Notes under the pieces: generated by a model
Seen by the model: the letters and a program-made list of their open reading frames with translations, nothing else
The model's database searches: none
Told to the model about the DNA's origin: nothing
Translations under genes and position numbers: made by a program
Origin: Parasphingopyxis lamellibrachiae
GTDB lineage: Bacteria; Pseudomonadota; Alphaproteobacteria; Sphingomonadales; Sphingomonadaceae
Length of the DNA: 64,000 nucleotides
NCBI RefSeq assembly: GCF_003385775.1
Contig: NZ_QRDP01000004.1
Coordinates: 1,225,763 to 1,289,762, forward strand
Direction of reading: 5' to 3'
Part shown: positions 25,686-34,123 of the stretch, piece after piece
Layout: each line of letters begins with the position of its first letter
Numbering within the stretch: the first letter of the stretch is position 1

Positions 25686-26183
25686 ATGCCCGCCAAGCCT
25701 TCCATCGTCTTCTACCTCGCCCGCGCCGATAACGGTGTTATCGGCAAGGATGGCCGATTGCCCTGGCGGATTTCGGAGGACCTGAAGCGCTTCAAGAAGA
25801 GCACCATGGGCAAACCGATGATCATGGGCCGCAAGACGTTCGAGAGCTTTCCGAGCCCATTGCCGGGGCGCCGCCATATCGTGCTGACGCGATCGCGGGA
25901 CTGGTCGCCGGCAGGAGCCGAAGTTGCGCACAGCCCGGAAGAGGCTTTTGCGCTGGCCGGGGATGATAGCGATATCGCCATTATCGGCGGCGCTGAAATC
26001 TACCGCCTGTTCCTGCCCCGGGCCGACCGTATCGAGCTGACCGAAGTCCATTGCGAGCCGGACGGCGATGCAAGTATCGACAATTTCGACCCCGAAACAT
26101 GGACAGAAACGGCGCGGGAGGATTTCCCGGCAGAAAGCGGTCAACCCGCTTTCAGTTTCGTCACTCTGGAGCGCAAAACATGA
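25686..26183 (+). CDS. folA: dihydrofolate reductase
   Basis: The 165-residue protein has the DHFR core: ARADNGVIGKDGRLPWRISEDLKRFK at the N-terminus, the NADPH-binding MGKPMIMGRKTFESF, PLPGRRHIVLTR and IIGGAEIYRLFLPRAD. It reduces dihydrofolate to tetrahydrofolate and is the metabolic partner of thyA just upstream. Its stop overlaps the next start as ATGA, coupling it to the dipeptidase. Confidence 0.97.
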   Translation: MPAKPSIVFYLARADNGVIGKDGRLPWRISEDLKRFKKSTMGKPMIMGRKTFESFPSPLPGRRHIVLTRSRDWSPAGAEVAHSPEEAFALAGDDSDIAIIGGAEIYRLFLPRADRIELTEVHCEPDGDASIDNFDPETWTETAREDFPAESGQPAFSFVTLERKT

Positions 26184-27349
26184 TCCGCAAAATCCTGATC
26201 GGCGTTTTTTTGGTAATCGCCATATTGGCCGCTTTGTTCTTTACGCTTGGCCCGGGCATCCTCGAACGCGGCATGAACCAGCGTGCGGATGTCGCACTGC
26301 CGACAGTCTCTCCCGAGGCCCAGGCGCTGCACGAACGGCTCATCATTGCCGATATGCATGGCGATACACTGCTCTGGGATCGCAATCTGCTGAATCGCGC
26401 CGCGCGCGGCCATGTGGACCTGCCCCGGCTGCAGGATGGCAATGTCGCGCTGCAGGTTTTTTCGTCGGTGACCCAATCGCCGCCGGGCCTCAACTATGAT
26501 TCCAACTCAGCGGATAGTGACAATATACTCTGGCTGGCCATCGCCCAGCTCCAGCCGTTCCGGACCTGGAGCTCCCTGGTTGAACGTTCGCTCTACCATG
26601 CCGACAAGCTGGCGCGAGCCGAGGCAAACAGCGGCGGAACGCTGCGCATCATCCGGTCCCGGCGCGATATCGATACGCTGCTCGCCGACCGGCAGCGCGG
26701 AGAGCAGGTAACGGGTGCGATGCTCTCGATCGAGGGGCTGCACAATCTGGAGGGCGAAGCCGCCAATCTGAACCGGCTGTTCAATGCAGGTTTCCGCATG
26801 GCCAGCCCGACCCATTTCTTCGACAATGAGCTAGGCGGATCGATGCATGGGCTTGAAAAAGGCGGGCTCACCGATTTCGGACGCGACATCATTCGGCGGA
26901 TGGAAGAAAGCCGGATGATTATCGACATCGCCCATGCCAGCCCGGCCATGGTCGACGAAATCCTCGCCATGGCGACCCGGCCCGTCGTGTCCAGCCATGG
27001 CGGCGTACAGGCGGTGTGCGATGTAAACCGCAACCTGAACGACGCGCAGATCAGCGCGGTCGCCGCAACCGGCGGCGTAATCGGCATCGGTTATTGGGAC
27101 GGCGCACTCTGTTCGTTCGAGCCGGCCAATGTCGTCCGGTCCATCCTCCATGTTCGCGCCCTTGTGGGTGTCCGGCATGTCGGTCTCGGATCAGACTATG
27201 ACGGCTCGACCATGGTCGGCTTCGACACGAGCGAGCTTGCGATCATCACACAGCTGCTGATGGAAGCGGGCCTGAGCGAGGGAGAAATCGCGCAGGTGAT
27301 GGGCGGCAATGTGATCCGCCTGCTGCGTGACGGGCTTCCGCAGGGCTGA
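26180..27349 (+). CDS. membrane dipeptidase (peptidase M19)
   Basis: The 389-residue protein has an N-terminal helix (KILIGVFLVIAILAALFFTLG) acting as anchor or signal. The M19 amidohydrolase fold follows. Metal ligands are in IADMHGDTLLWD (H-x-D), then MLSIEGLHNLEGE, RPVVSSHGGVQAVCDVNRNL and VGLGSDYDGSTM. Family members cleave dipeptides, often with a D-residue at the C-terminus, outside the cytoplasm. ATG overlaps the folA stop, an unexpected pairing in function that suggests simple transcriptional convenience. Confidence 0.93.
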   Translation: MIRKILIGVFLVIAILAALFFTLGPGILERGMNQRADVALPTVSPEAQALHERLIIADMHGDTLLWDRNLLNRAARGHVDLPRLQDGNVALQVFSSVTQSPPGLNYDSNSADSDNILWLAIAQLQPFRTWSSLVERSLYHADKLARAEANSGGTLRIIRSRRDIDTLLADRQRGEQVTGAMLSIEGLHNLEGEAANLNRLFNAGFRMASPTHFFDNELGGSMHGLEKGGLTDFGRDIIRRMEESRMIIDIAHASPAMVDEILAMATRPVVSSHGGVQAVCDVNRNLNDAQISAVAATGGVIGIGYWDGALCSFEPANVVRSILHVRALVGVRHVGLGSDYDGSTMVGFDTSELAIITQLLMEAGLSEGEIAQVMGGNVIRLLRDGLPQG

Positions 27350-27405
27350 GGGGCTGGTGATGGAGCCGCATTGCCGCTCTCGTCCCGCGCCCCTATAGGC
27401 ATCCG

Positions 27406-28341
27406 ATGCAGCGGCTTTTCCACCGCGATACCGTGTCCGGTGATTTGCGGGGCGGCGTTATCGCACTTGGCAATTTCGATGGCTTTCACCGGGGGCACCA
27501 GGCCGTTGTCGGCCGGGCCGTTCAGCACGCCCATGACGATGACCGCCCGGTTATTGTCGCCACCTTCGATCCGCATCCCGTCCGTCATTTCCAGCCCGAT
27601 GCGCCTCCCTTTCGACTGACCACGCTCGATCAGCGCGAAGAGCTGTTCAAGGAAGCAGGCGCCGATGCGATGATGGTGTTCGCCTTTGACGACGAGCTGG
27701 CCAGCACATCTGCCGAGGATTTCGTCGAGGAAATCCTGCTCCGCCGTTTTGGCGTCGCGGGCATCGTTACCGGCAATGATTTCGTGTTCGGCAAGGGCCG
27801 CAAGGGCGATGTCGTGATGCTGGCGGACTATGCAAAATCGCGCGGTTTTTTCACGGAAATCGCAGCGCCGGTTACGGAAGATGAGTATGTCATCTCGTCC
27901 AGCCGCATTCGCGCGGCCCTGAAGGCGGGCGATTGCGAAACCGCCGCCCATCTCCTGACCCGGCCCTTCACCATAGAAGGCGTGGTGGAGCATGGCGCAA
28001 AACAGGGCCGCGAACTGGGCTACCCGACCGCCAATATCCGCCTCGGCAGCTATATCCGGCCGAAATACGGAATTTACGCGGTGCGCGGCCGCCTGCCCGA
28101 CGGGCGCACGCTGAACGGCGCAGCCAATCTCGGCATCCGGCCGAGCTTCGATCCGCCAACCGAACTGCTGGAACCCCATTTCTTCGATTTCACCGGCGAT
28201 CTTTACGGCCAGACGATTGCCGTCGAACTCGTCAGCTTCATCCGCGAGGAAGCGAAGTTTGATGATCTCGACGCGCTGAAAGTGCAGATGGCCGAAGATT
28301 GCGCGGAAGCCGAAAGACGGCTGACGCGGCACGTGCTCTAG
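27406..28341 (+). CDS. ribF: bifunctional riboflavin kinase/FAD synthetase
   Basis: 311 residues. The N-terminal FMN adenylyltransferase domain shows GGVIALGNFDGFHRGHQAVV (HxGH-type nucleotide motif), then FDPHPVRHF and the strand/loop VISSSRIRAALKAGD. The C-terminal riboflavin kinase domain shows GRELGYPTANIRL and PNYGIYAV-like KYGIYAVRGRLPDG, and NLGIRPSF. It makes FMN and FAD from riboflavin. It lies upstream of ileS, as in many proteobacteria (ribF-ileS-lspA), with a palindromic repeat in between. Confidence 0.97.
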   Translation: MQRLFHRDTVSGDLRGGVIALGNFDGFHRGHQAVVGRAVQHAHDDDRPVIVATFDPHPVRHFQPDAPPFRLTTLDQREELFKEAGADAMMVFAFDDELASTSAEDFVEEILLRRFGVAGIVTGNDFVFGKGRKGDVVMLADYAKSRGFFTEIAAPVTEDEYVISSSRIRAALKAGDCETAAHLLTRPFTIEGVVEHGAKQGRELGYPTANIRLGSYIRPKYGIYAVRGRLPDGRTLNGAANLGIRPSFDPPTELLEPHFFDFTGDLYGQTIAVELVSFIREEAKFDDLDALKVQMAEDCAEAERRLTRHVL

Positions 28342-28350
28342 AACATCATC

Positions 28351-28432
28351 GTCATTCCGGACTTGATCCGGAATCCAGGGCCAAACACGTTCTCGCATAC
28401 AGCTCTGGACCCCGGATCAGGTCCGGGGTGAC
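28351..28432. repeat. REP-like palindrome, family B
   Basis: GTCATTCCGGACTTGATCC begins the left arm (28351-28378). The right arm (28405-28432) runs CTGGACCCCGGATCAGGTCC and ends GGGGTGAC. The arms are complementary with a few mismatches, around a 26-base centre. This type of palindrome (CCGG-A-CTTGATCC-GG) is widespread between genes in alphaproteobacteria. It sits between ribF and ileS. Only one copy was noticed in this window. Confidence 0.85.
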
Positions 28433-28489
28433 GAACTCCCGGCGTAAAACCGCTAGACGCCTTGCCCCTTCCCCCTTACATCGCCCCAA

Positions 28490-31264
28490 ATGTCCGAACA
28501 GCCCGACTATAAAGACACGGTTTTCCTGCCGAAGACCGATTTCCCGATGAAAGCTGGCCTGGCCAACAAGGAGCCGGGCATCCTCGCGCGCTGGGAAGAG
28601 CATGACCTGTACGGCAAGCTGCGCGAGGCGCGCAAAGGCCGCGAGAAATTCATCCTGCATGATGGCCCGCCCTATGCGAACGGCAATATCCATATCGGCC
28701 ATTCGCTGAACAAGATTTTGAAGGATCTTGTCGCGCGTTCGCAGAGCCTGCTCGGCAAGGACGCGCCCTATATTCCGGGCTGGGATTGCCACGGTCTTCC
28801 CATCGAGTGGAAAATCGAAGAGCAGTATCGCAAGAAAAAGCGCAACAAAGACGAGGTTCCCGCCGCAGAGTTCCGCCAGGAATGCCGCGACTATGCCGCG
28901 AAATGGGTCGATGTGCAGCGCGAGGAGTTCAAGCGGCTCGGCGTGATGGGCGAGTGGGACAAGCCCTATCTCACCATGGATTTCGACGCCGAGGCGACCA
29001 TCGTCGCGGAGTTTCTGAAATTCGCCGAAAGCGGCCAGCTCTATCGCGGCGCGAAGCCGGTGATGTGGTCACCGGTGGAGAAGACAGCGCTGGCCGAGGC
29101 CGAAGTCGAGTATGCGGATGTTCAGTCGACGCAGATCGATGTGGCATTTGAGATTACGGAAAGCCCGATCCCCGAGTTGGTCGGCGCGCATGCCGTTATC
29201 TGGACAACGACGCCCTGGACGATTCCGGTCAACCAGGCGATCGCGTACGGAGAAGGTATTGAATACGACTTGATTCAGGCGCTCGACGGCACGGGTCCGG
29301 TCTACCTTGTCGCATCGGAGTTGTGGAACGAGTTCCGGGCGCGGATGGGCAACATTGAGCTAACGACTATCAATGATGTCATGGGACACATGCTCGCCGG
29401 CACTATCGCCCGTCATCCGATGCACAAGCTCGGCGGCTTTTTCGCCAACCCACGCCCTTTTATCGCCGCCGATCATGTGACAACCGAGGCCGGCACCGGC
29501 CTTGTCCATATGGCGCCCGATCATGGCGAAGAAGATTTCTTTGCCTGCAAGGAACATGGCATCGATCCTGTGTTCGCGGTCGATGACGATGGCGTTTATC
29601 GCGAGGATTGGCTCTGGCTGCCGCGCGGCGACGAGCGGGCGGGCAATGTCATCAACAAGCGGTTCAATTCGTCCGAAGGGCCGATCTGTTCGGATTTGCG
29701 CGAAGCCGGGGCGCTGCTTTCGGCGTCGGACGATTTCCAGCACAGCTATCCGCATAGCTGGCGATCCAAGGCCAAGGTCATCTATCGCTGCACGCCGCAA
29801 TGGTTCGTGCGGATGGATGAGGCATTGGAGAGCGGGAAAACCCTGCGCGAAACCGCCCTCTCCGAAATCGACACAACCCGCTTCGTGCCGGAACGGGGCC
29901 GCAAGCGTCTGCGCTCGATGGTCGAAGGCCGCCCGGACTGGGTGCTCTCCCGCCAGCGTGCCTGGGGTGTGCCGATCACTGTCTATGCCGACAAGGACGG
30001 AAACTATCTGAACGACCCCGAGGTCAATGCGCGGATTATCGAGGCCGTACGCAATGGCGGGGCCGATGCATGGTTCGCCGCCGATCACCAGGCGCTGCTC
30101 GGCAACACATACAGCCTCGACGATTGGGAAGTCGTCACGGACATCTTGGATGTCTGGTTCGACAGCGGATCGACCCATGCCTTTGTGCTGGAGAGCGGCA
30201 AATGGCCCAATCTCCGTTCGCCCGCCGATCTCTATCTCGAAGGCTCGGACCAGCATCGCGGCTGGTTCCAGTCGAGTCTTCTGGAATCATGCGGTACGCG
30301 GGGACGCGCACCCTACAAGGACGTGCTCACCCACGGCATGACGCTGGACGCCAAGGGCTTCAAAATGTCGAAGAGCCTCGGCAACACGCTCGATCCGCAG
30401 AAGATCATCGACGTCAATGGCGCGGATATCCTGCGCCTTTGGGCTTCGACCGTCGACTTCACCGAGGATCACCGGATCGGCCCGGAAATCCTGAAAGGCG
30501 TGACGGACATGTACCGCAAGCTGCGCAACAGCTTCCGCTACATGCTCGGCGCGCTATCGGATTTCGACGAGAGCGAGCGTGTCGCCGTTGCCGACATGCC
30601 GGAGCTTGAGCGCTATGTGCTGCACCTGCTGGCCGAGCTGGACGCGACGCTGAAGGAAGCCGTCAACGATTACGCCTTCCCCCGCTATGTCCGAGCGCTG
30701 ACCGATTTTGCGAACGAAGACCTGTCCGCCTTCTTCTTCGATATCCGCAAGGATTGCCTCTATTGCGACGCGCCGGACGATCCCAAGCGCCGCGCATATC
30801 GCACGGTGCTCGACACGCTGTTCCACGCGCTGGTGCGCTATGCCTCGCCGGTCCTCTGCTTCACGGCGGAAGAGGTCTGGCAGACACGCTATCCGGATGC
30901 CGGGTCGATCCATCTGGAAGAATGGCCTGCGGTTAACCCCGAATGGCGGATTTTTGAACATCGTGAAAAATGGAATGAGATCGTTTCAATTCGGAAACAC
31001 GCCACAGAACAGATAGAACCGCTTCGACGCGACAAGATCATTCGCTCAAGTTTGGAAGCGGAACTGTATATGCCGATCCGGGATATGCCATTCGATGAAG
31101 AGACCTTCGCCGAAGTGGCTATCGTCGCGGCTGTTCACGATGCAAAGACATACAGTGTGAAGAAAACCGACCACAGCAAATGCGGCCGCTGCTGGCGTCT
31201 TCTGCCCGATGTGGAGGAAGACGGCGCGCTGTGCGGACGCTGTGCGGAGGTGATCGGTGCCTAG
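28490..31264 (+). CDS. ileS: isoleucyl-tRNA synthetase
   Basis: The 924-residue class I synthetase has HIGH in DGPPYANGNIHIGHSLNKIL and KMSKS in KGFKMSKSLGNTLDP. The CP1 editing domain has WTTTPWTIPVNQAI, the tryptophan/aspartate active-site segment is YLEGSDQHRGWFQSSLLES, and the C-terminus carries a zinc finger (CGRCWRLLPDVEEDGALCGRC). It charges tRNA-Ile and edits valine. It is a bacterial-type enzyme of normal length. It is followed by lspA after 51 bases, the usual order. Confidence 0.98.
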   Translation: MSEQPDYKDTVFLPKTDFPMKAGLANKEPGILARWEEHDLYGKLREARKGREKFILHDGPPYANGNIHIGHSLNKILKDLVARSQSLLGKDAPYIPGWDCHGLPIEWKIEEQYRKKKRNKDEVPAAEFRQECRDYAAKWVDVQREEFKRLGVMGEWDKPYLTMDFDAEATIVAEFLKFAESGQLYRGAKPVMWSPVEKTALAEAEVEYADVQSTQIDVAFEITESPIPELVGAHAVIWTTTPWTIPVNQAIAYGEGIEYDLIQALDGTGPVYLVASELWNEFRARMGNIELTTINDVMGHMLAGTIARHPMHKLGGFFANPRPFIAADHVTTEAGTGLVHMAPDHGEEDFFACKEHGIDPVFAVDDDGVYREDWLWLPRGDERAGNVINKRFNSSEGPICSDLREAGALLSASDDFQHSYPHSWRSKAKVIYRCTPQWFVRMDEALESGKTLRETALSEIDTTRFVPERGRKRLRSMVEGRPDWVLSRQRAWGVPITVYADKDGNYLNDPEVNARIIEAVRNGGADAWFAADHQALLGNTYSLDDWEVVTDILDVWFDSGSTHAFVLESGKWPNLRSPADLYLEGSDQHRGWFQSSLLESCGTRGRAPYKDVLTHGMTLDAKGFKMSKSLGNTLDPQKIIDVNGADILRLWASTVDFTEDHRIGPEILKGVTDMYRKLRNSFRYMLGALSDFDESERVAVADMPELERYVLHLLAELDATLKEAVNDYAFPRYVRALTDFANEDLSAFFFDIRKDCLYCDAPDDPKRRAYRTVLDTLFHALVRYASPVLCFTAEEVWQTRYPDAGSIHLEEWPAVNPEWRIFEHREKWNEIVSIRKHATEQIEPLRRDKIIRSSLEAELYMPIRDMPFDEETFAEVAIVAAVHDAKTYSVKKTDHSKCGRCWRLLPDVEEDGALCGRCAEVIGA

Positions 31265-31315
31265 CGCTCTAACCCCCGACCTGTGTCAACCAGTGTCAAC
31301 CTGGCGGATCGCAGC

Positions 31316-31831
31316 ATGAGCGAAAACAAGCGCTTAGCGCGTGCTACTGTGATTGGTTACGTCCTCGCACTGGCGATTTTCCTGATCGACCAGATATCGA
31401 AATACTGGATCATTACACTGCTCCAACTGCCCCAGCGCGGGCAGATCGAGCTGATGAGTATCCTCAATTTCACCTGGGTGGAAAATCGCGGTGTCTCGCT
31501 TGGTATGCTGACTGCTTCGTCCGATATGCAGCGCTGGCTGCTTGTCGGGCTGACGGGTGCGATTTCGCTCGGGGTGGTAATCTGGATCTGGCGGGAAAAG
31601 CGCACACAGGATGTGCTGGCCCTTGGCCTTGTGCTGGGCGGCGCGATCGGCAATCTCGTCGATCGGGTCCGCTACGGCTATGTCGCGGATTTTATCGATT
31701 TGCATTTTGGAGACTTTCAGCCCTTTTTGGTCTTCAATGTCGCGGACGCGGCGATTACCATGGGGGTTGTGATTTTGGTGTTGCGGGCTTTTCTGCTACG
31801 CGACAAGCCTGAACCGGCGGAGACAGAGTAA
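31316..31831 (+). CDS. lspA: signal peptidase II (lipoprotein signal peptidase)
   Basis: From ATG 31316 the protein is 171 residues with four membrane helices. The catalytic aspartates are in GGAIGNLVDRVRYGYVADFIDLHF and FNVADAAITMG. ENRGVSLGML near residue 65 is the usual N-A/R-G-x-S/A-F-like motif. It cleaves prolipoproteins after lipidation in the inner membrane, an aspartyl protease inhibited by globomycin. An in-frame GTG at 31283 is possible but less likely. Its stop overlaps the next gene by one base, and the next gene itself encodes a lipoprotein. Confidence 0.97.
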   Translation: MSENKRLARATVIGYVLALAIFLIDQISKYWIITLLQLPQRGQIELMSILNFTWVENRGVSLGMLTASSDMQRWLLVGLTGAISLGVVIWIWREKRTQDVLALGLVLGGAIGNLVDRVRYGYVADFIDLHFGDFQPFLVFNVADAAITMGVVILVLRAFLLRDKPEPAETE

Positions 31832-32244
31832 TGCGTAAAGTGATGGTGGTAACGAGCCTTGTTGTGATGGGCGCAAGTCTTTCGGCATGCAGCGTTTTCG
31901 GCGGTGGTCGGGATCGTCCTGACGAGTTTCTCGTGTCGCGTTCCGCGCCGCTGGTGATTCCGCCCGATTTCGCACTGACCCCGCCGCGCCCCGGCGAACC
32001 GGCAGCCCGCGGCGCCGATTCGAGCACCGAGGCCCTGCAAGCCATGTTCGGCGGCCCCGCTCCGCGCAGTGCGGCTGAAGCAGCGCTAATCGGCGAAGCC
32101 GATCCCGCTTCGGCCCGGCCCGGCATTCGCAGCAATGTCGGTGATCCCGATACCCAAGCGGTCGACTATGGCTCGACGACGCAGGCGATCCTGAATGCGC
32201 CCGAGGGCGATGCCCCCGAAGCGACGGTTTCGACACCGCAATAA
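31831..32244 (+). CDS. DUF3035 lipoprotein
   Basis: The 137-residue protein has a lipoprotein signal ending LSAC with cysteine 20. The short conserved segment DEFLVSRSAPLVIPPDFALTPPRPGE is the hallmark of the DUF3035 (BamF-like) family found after lspA in alphaproteobacteria. The rest is Pro/Ala/Asp-rich and probably unstructured. BamF, described in Caulobacter, is associated with the outer membrane BAM complex; that role here is inferred from family resemblance. The start overlaps the lspA stop by one base. Confidence 0.88.
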   Translation: MRKVMVVTSLVVMGASLSACSVFGGGRDRPDEFLVSRSAPLVIPPDFALTPPRPGEPAARGADSSTEALQAMFGGPAPRSAAEAALIGEADPASARPGIRSNVGDPDTQAVDYGSTTQAILNAPEGDAPEATVSTPQ

Positions 32245-32264
32245 GGCGAGAGATTTGAGAGAAA

Positions 32265-32354
32265 CCGTTTACCCTGAGCTTGTCGAAGGGTTGCTCTTTC
32301 TCTCTCCCGTTGAAGAATTAAGGACAGGGCTTCGACACGCTCAGCCCCGACGGG
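32265..32354. repeat. REP-like palindrome, family A copy 2
   Basis: CCGTTTACCCTGAGCTTGTC, then GAAGGG, forms the left arm; CAGGGCTTCGACACGCTCAG followed by CCCCGACGGG forms the right arm. The arms pair around an AT-richer centre. It lies between the DUF3035 gene and the ABC transporter, 15 bases before the first permease start. Compare with copies at 25584-25670 and 55505-55581. Confidence 0.88.
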
Positions 32355-32369
32355 CGGGGTAAGCGATTC

Positions 32370-33293
32370 ATGCGCGCCCTCCTCTTCCGTAGACTGCTAA
32401 CCGCGATCCCGACGCTGCTTTGCGTCGTGGTCCTTTCTTTCGTGCTCATGCGGCTTGCGCCCGGTGGTCCGTTCGACGGCGAACGCGCGCTTGACGAAGA
32501 GACCCGCGCAGCACTGGATGCGGCCTATGGTCTGGATCTGCCGCTCGGCGAACAGATCATACTCTATATCGGCAGGATCGTGCGCGGTGATTTCGGGCCG
32601 AGCCTCGTCTATCGGGACTTCACCGTCAGCGAGTTGATCGCGCAGGGCCTGCCGGTCTCGCTCACCATCGGCGGATTGGCTCTGCTGCTGTCCTGCGCGC
32701 TGGGCATCGGTGGAGGTCTCTGGGCCGCAGTTCGCGCCGGGCGATGGCAGGACGAAGCGGTCATGGGTGCCGCAACGCTGCTGACGGCCCTGCCAGTATT
32801 CGTCACCGGGCCGCTCTTCGTGCTGATCTTCGCGCTGGGCCTGGGCTGGTTGCCGGTCTCGGGCTGGGAAGCTGGCAGCCCTTCCCATCTCGTCCTCCCG
32901 GTCGTCGCCCTCGCCCTGCCATTTGCCGGTGCCATTGCCAAACTCACCAGGGCGGGCCTCGCAAAGGCGCTGAACGAGGATCATGTTCGCACGGCGCGGG
33001 CACGCGGCCTCGCCGAAAGCCAGGTCATCGCGCGCCACGCTCTGCGGCCGGCGCTCGTTCCGGTCGCCAGCTATCTCGGTCCCGCAGCGGCGGGCCTGCT
33101 CACCGGTGCCGTCATCATCGAAACGGTTTTCGCCCTGCCCGGCCTCGGCCGCTATTTCGTGCAAGGCGCGCTCAACCGCGACTATCCGCTCGTGCTCGGC
33201 GTCGTCACCCTCTATGCCGGGCTCATCATCCTGTTCAATCTCGTTGCCGATCTCATCTATGGCTGGCTCGACCCGAGGATGCGTGCCGAATGA
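32370..33293 (+). CDS. ABC transporter permease, DppB/OppB-type
   Basis: The 307-residue protein begins MRALLFRRLLTAIPTLLCVV with the typical first helix of DppB-type permeases, FVLMRLAPGGPFDGERAL. It has about six helices. The EAA-like loop near residue 205 contains EDHVRTARARGLAESQVIARHALRPALVPV, the ATPase contact. It transports peptides, nickel or other small solutes with the second permease and the fused ATPase, in the same operon. The final ATGA overlaps the second permease. It contains no obvious substrate signature. Confidence 0.92.
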   Translation: MRALLFRRLLTAIPTLLCVVVLSFVLMRLAPGGPFDGERALDEETRAALDAAYGLDLPLGEQIILYIGRIVRGDFGPSLVYRDFTVSELIAQGLPVSLTIGGLALLLSCALGIGGGLWAAVRAGRWQDEAVMGAATLLTALPVFVTGPLFVLIFALGLGWLPVSGWEAGSPSHLVLPVVALALPFAGAIAKLTRAGLAKALNEDHVRTARARGLAESQVIARHALRPALVPVASYLGPAAAGLLTGAVIIETVFALPGLGRYFVQGALNRDYPLVLGVVTLYAGLIILFNLVADLIYGWLDPRMRAE

Positions 33294-34123
33294 ACCGCCG
33301 GGCCACCCCAGACAATCCCCGCACTGGCCGCGGCAGACCGGGCCGCATCCCGCTCCTGATCGTCGCGGCGATCGCGCTTGCGGCCCTGGTCGTTCCGCCT
33401 CTCCTGCCTTGGACGCACAGCGCGATCGGCTGGGACGCTGTCCGCGCCCCGCTCTTCGCACCCGGACACCTGCTGGGCACCGATACGGTGGGCCGTGACC
33501 TGCTGGCCCGCACTCTGGTCGGCACGCGCGTCACGCTCGCCGTGGCGCTAGCAGCCGCATTGGTCGCGCTGATAATCGGAACGGCATGGGGCGCGATCGC
33601 CGGCTGGTGCGGCGGCAGGATCGACGAGGCAATGATGCGGATCGTCGACGGGCTTTACGCCCTCCCCTTCATGTTTGTCGTCATCCTGCTGATGGTCGTG
33701 TTCGGACGCAGCATCGTCCTCGTCTTCATCGGTATCGGCGCGGTCGAATGGCTGACCATGGCGCGGGTCGTGCGGGGACAGGTCATCGCGCTGAAGGAAC
33801 GCCCCTTCGTCACGGCCGCCGAGGCCGCGGGGGCTTCGCCTGTGCGCATCCTGACCGGCCATATTCTGCCCAATGTCGCCGGTGTTGCGCTCGCCTATCT
33901 GCTCCTCACCGTGCCGCAGGTCGTGATGGTCGAGAGTTTCCTCTCCTTTCTGGGGCTGGGTGTGCAGGAACCGCTGACCTCGCTCGGCATCCTCGTCAAA
34001 GAAGGCGCCGACGATATGGATCTCCAGCCCCATGCCCTGCTGATACCGGGCGGCGTGCTGGTCCTCGTCATCGTCTGCCTGACCATCGCGGGCGAGCGCC
34101 TGCGCGACAGGCTGGCCCGATGA
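33290..34123 (+). CDS. ABC transporter permease, DppC/OppC-type
   Basis: From ATG 33290, overlapping the previous stop, the protein is 277 residues. A cytoplasmic Arg-rich start leads into a first helix (IPLLIVAAIALAALVVPPLLP). The DppC signature HLLGTDTVGRDLLARTLVGTRVTL is around 60-80, and the ATPase contact loop is VTAAEAAGASPVRILTGHILPNVAG. It is slightly shorter than E. coli DppC. It pairs with the DppB-type permease. The stop overlaps the start of the ATPase (ATGA). Confidence 0.92.
   Translation: MNRRATPDNPRTGRGRPGRIPLLIVAAIALAALVVPPLLPWTHSAIGWDAVRAPLFAPGHLLGTDTVGRDLLARTLVGTRVTLAVALAAALVALIIGTAWGAIAGWCGGRIDEAMMRIVDGLYALPFMFVVILLMVVFGRSIVLVFIGIGAVEWLTMARVVRGQVIALKERPFVTAAEAAGASPVRILTGHILPNVAGVALAYLLLTVPQVVMVESFLSFLGLGVQEPLTSLGILVKEGADDMDLQPHALLIPGGVLVLVIVCLTIAGERLRDRLAR

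Noticed and set aside
27196-28398. 400-codon open frame antisense to ribF
   Set aside because: It overlaps ribF completely on the other strand and its start region reads through the family B repeat. No domain is visible.
31283-31315. Tandem TGTCAACC repeats before lspA
   Set aside because: Two adjacent 8-mers in a 51-base gap can arise by chance; position fits no promoter element clearly.
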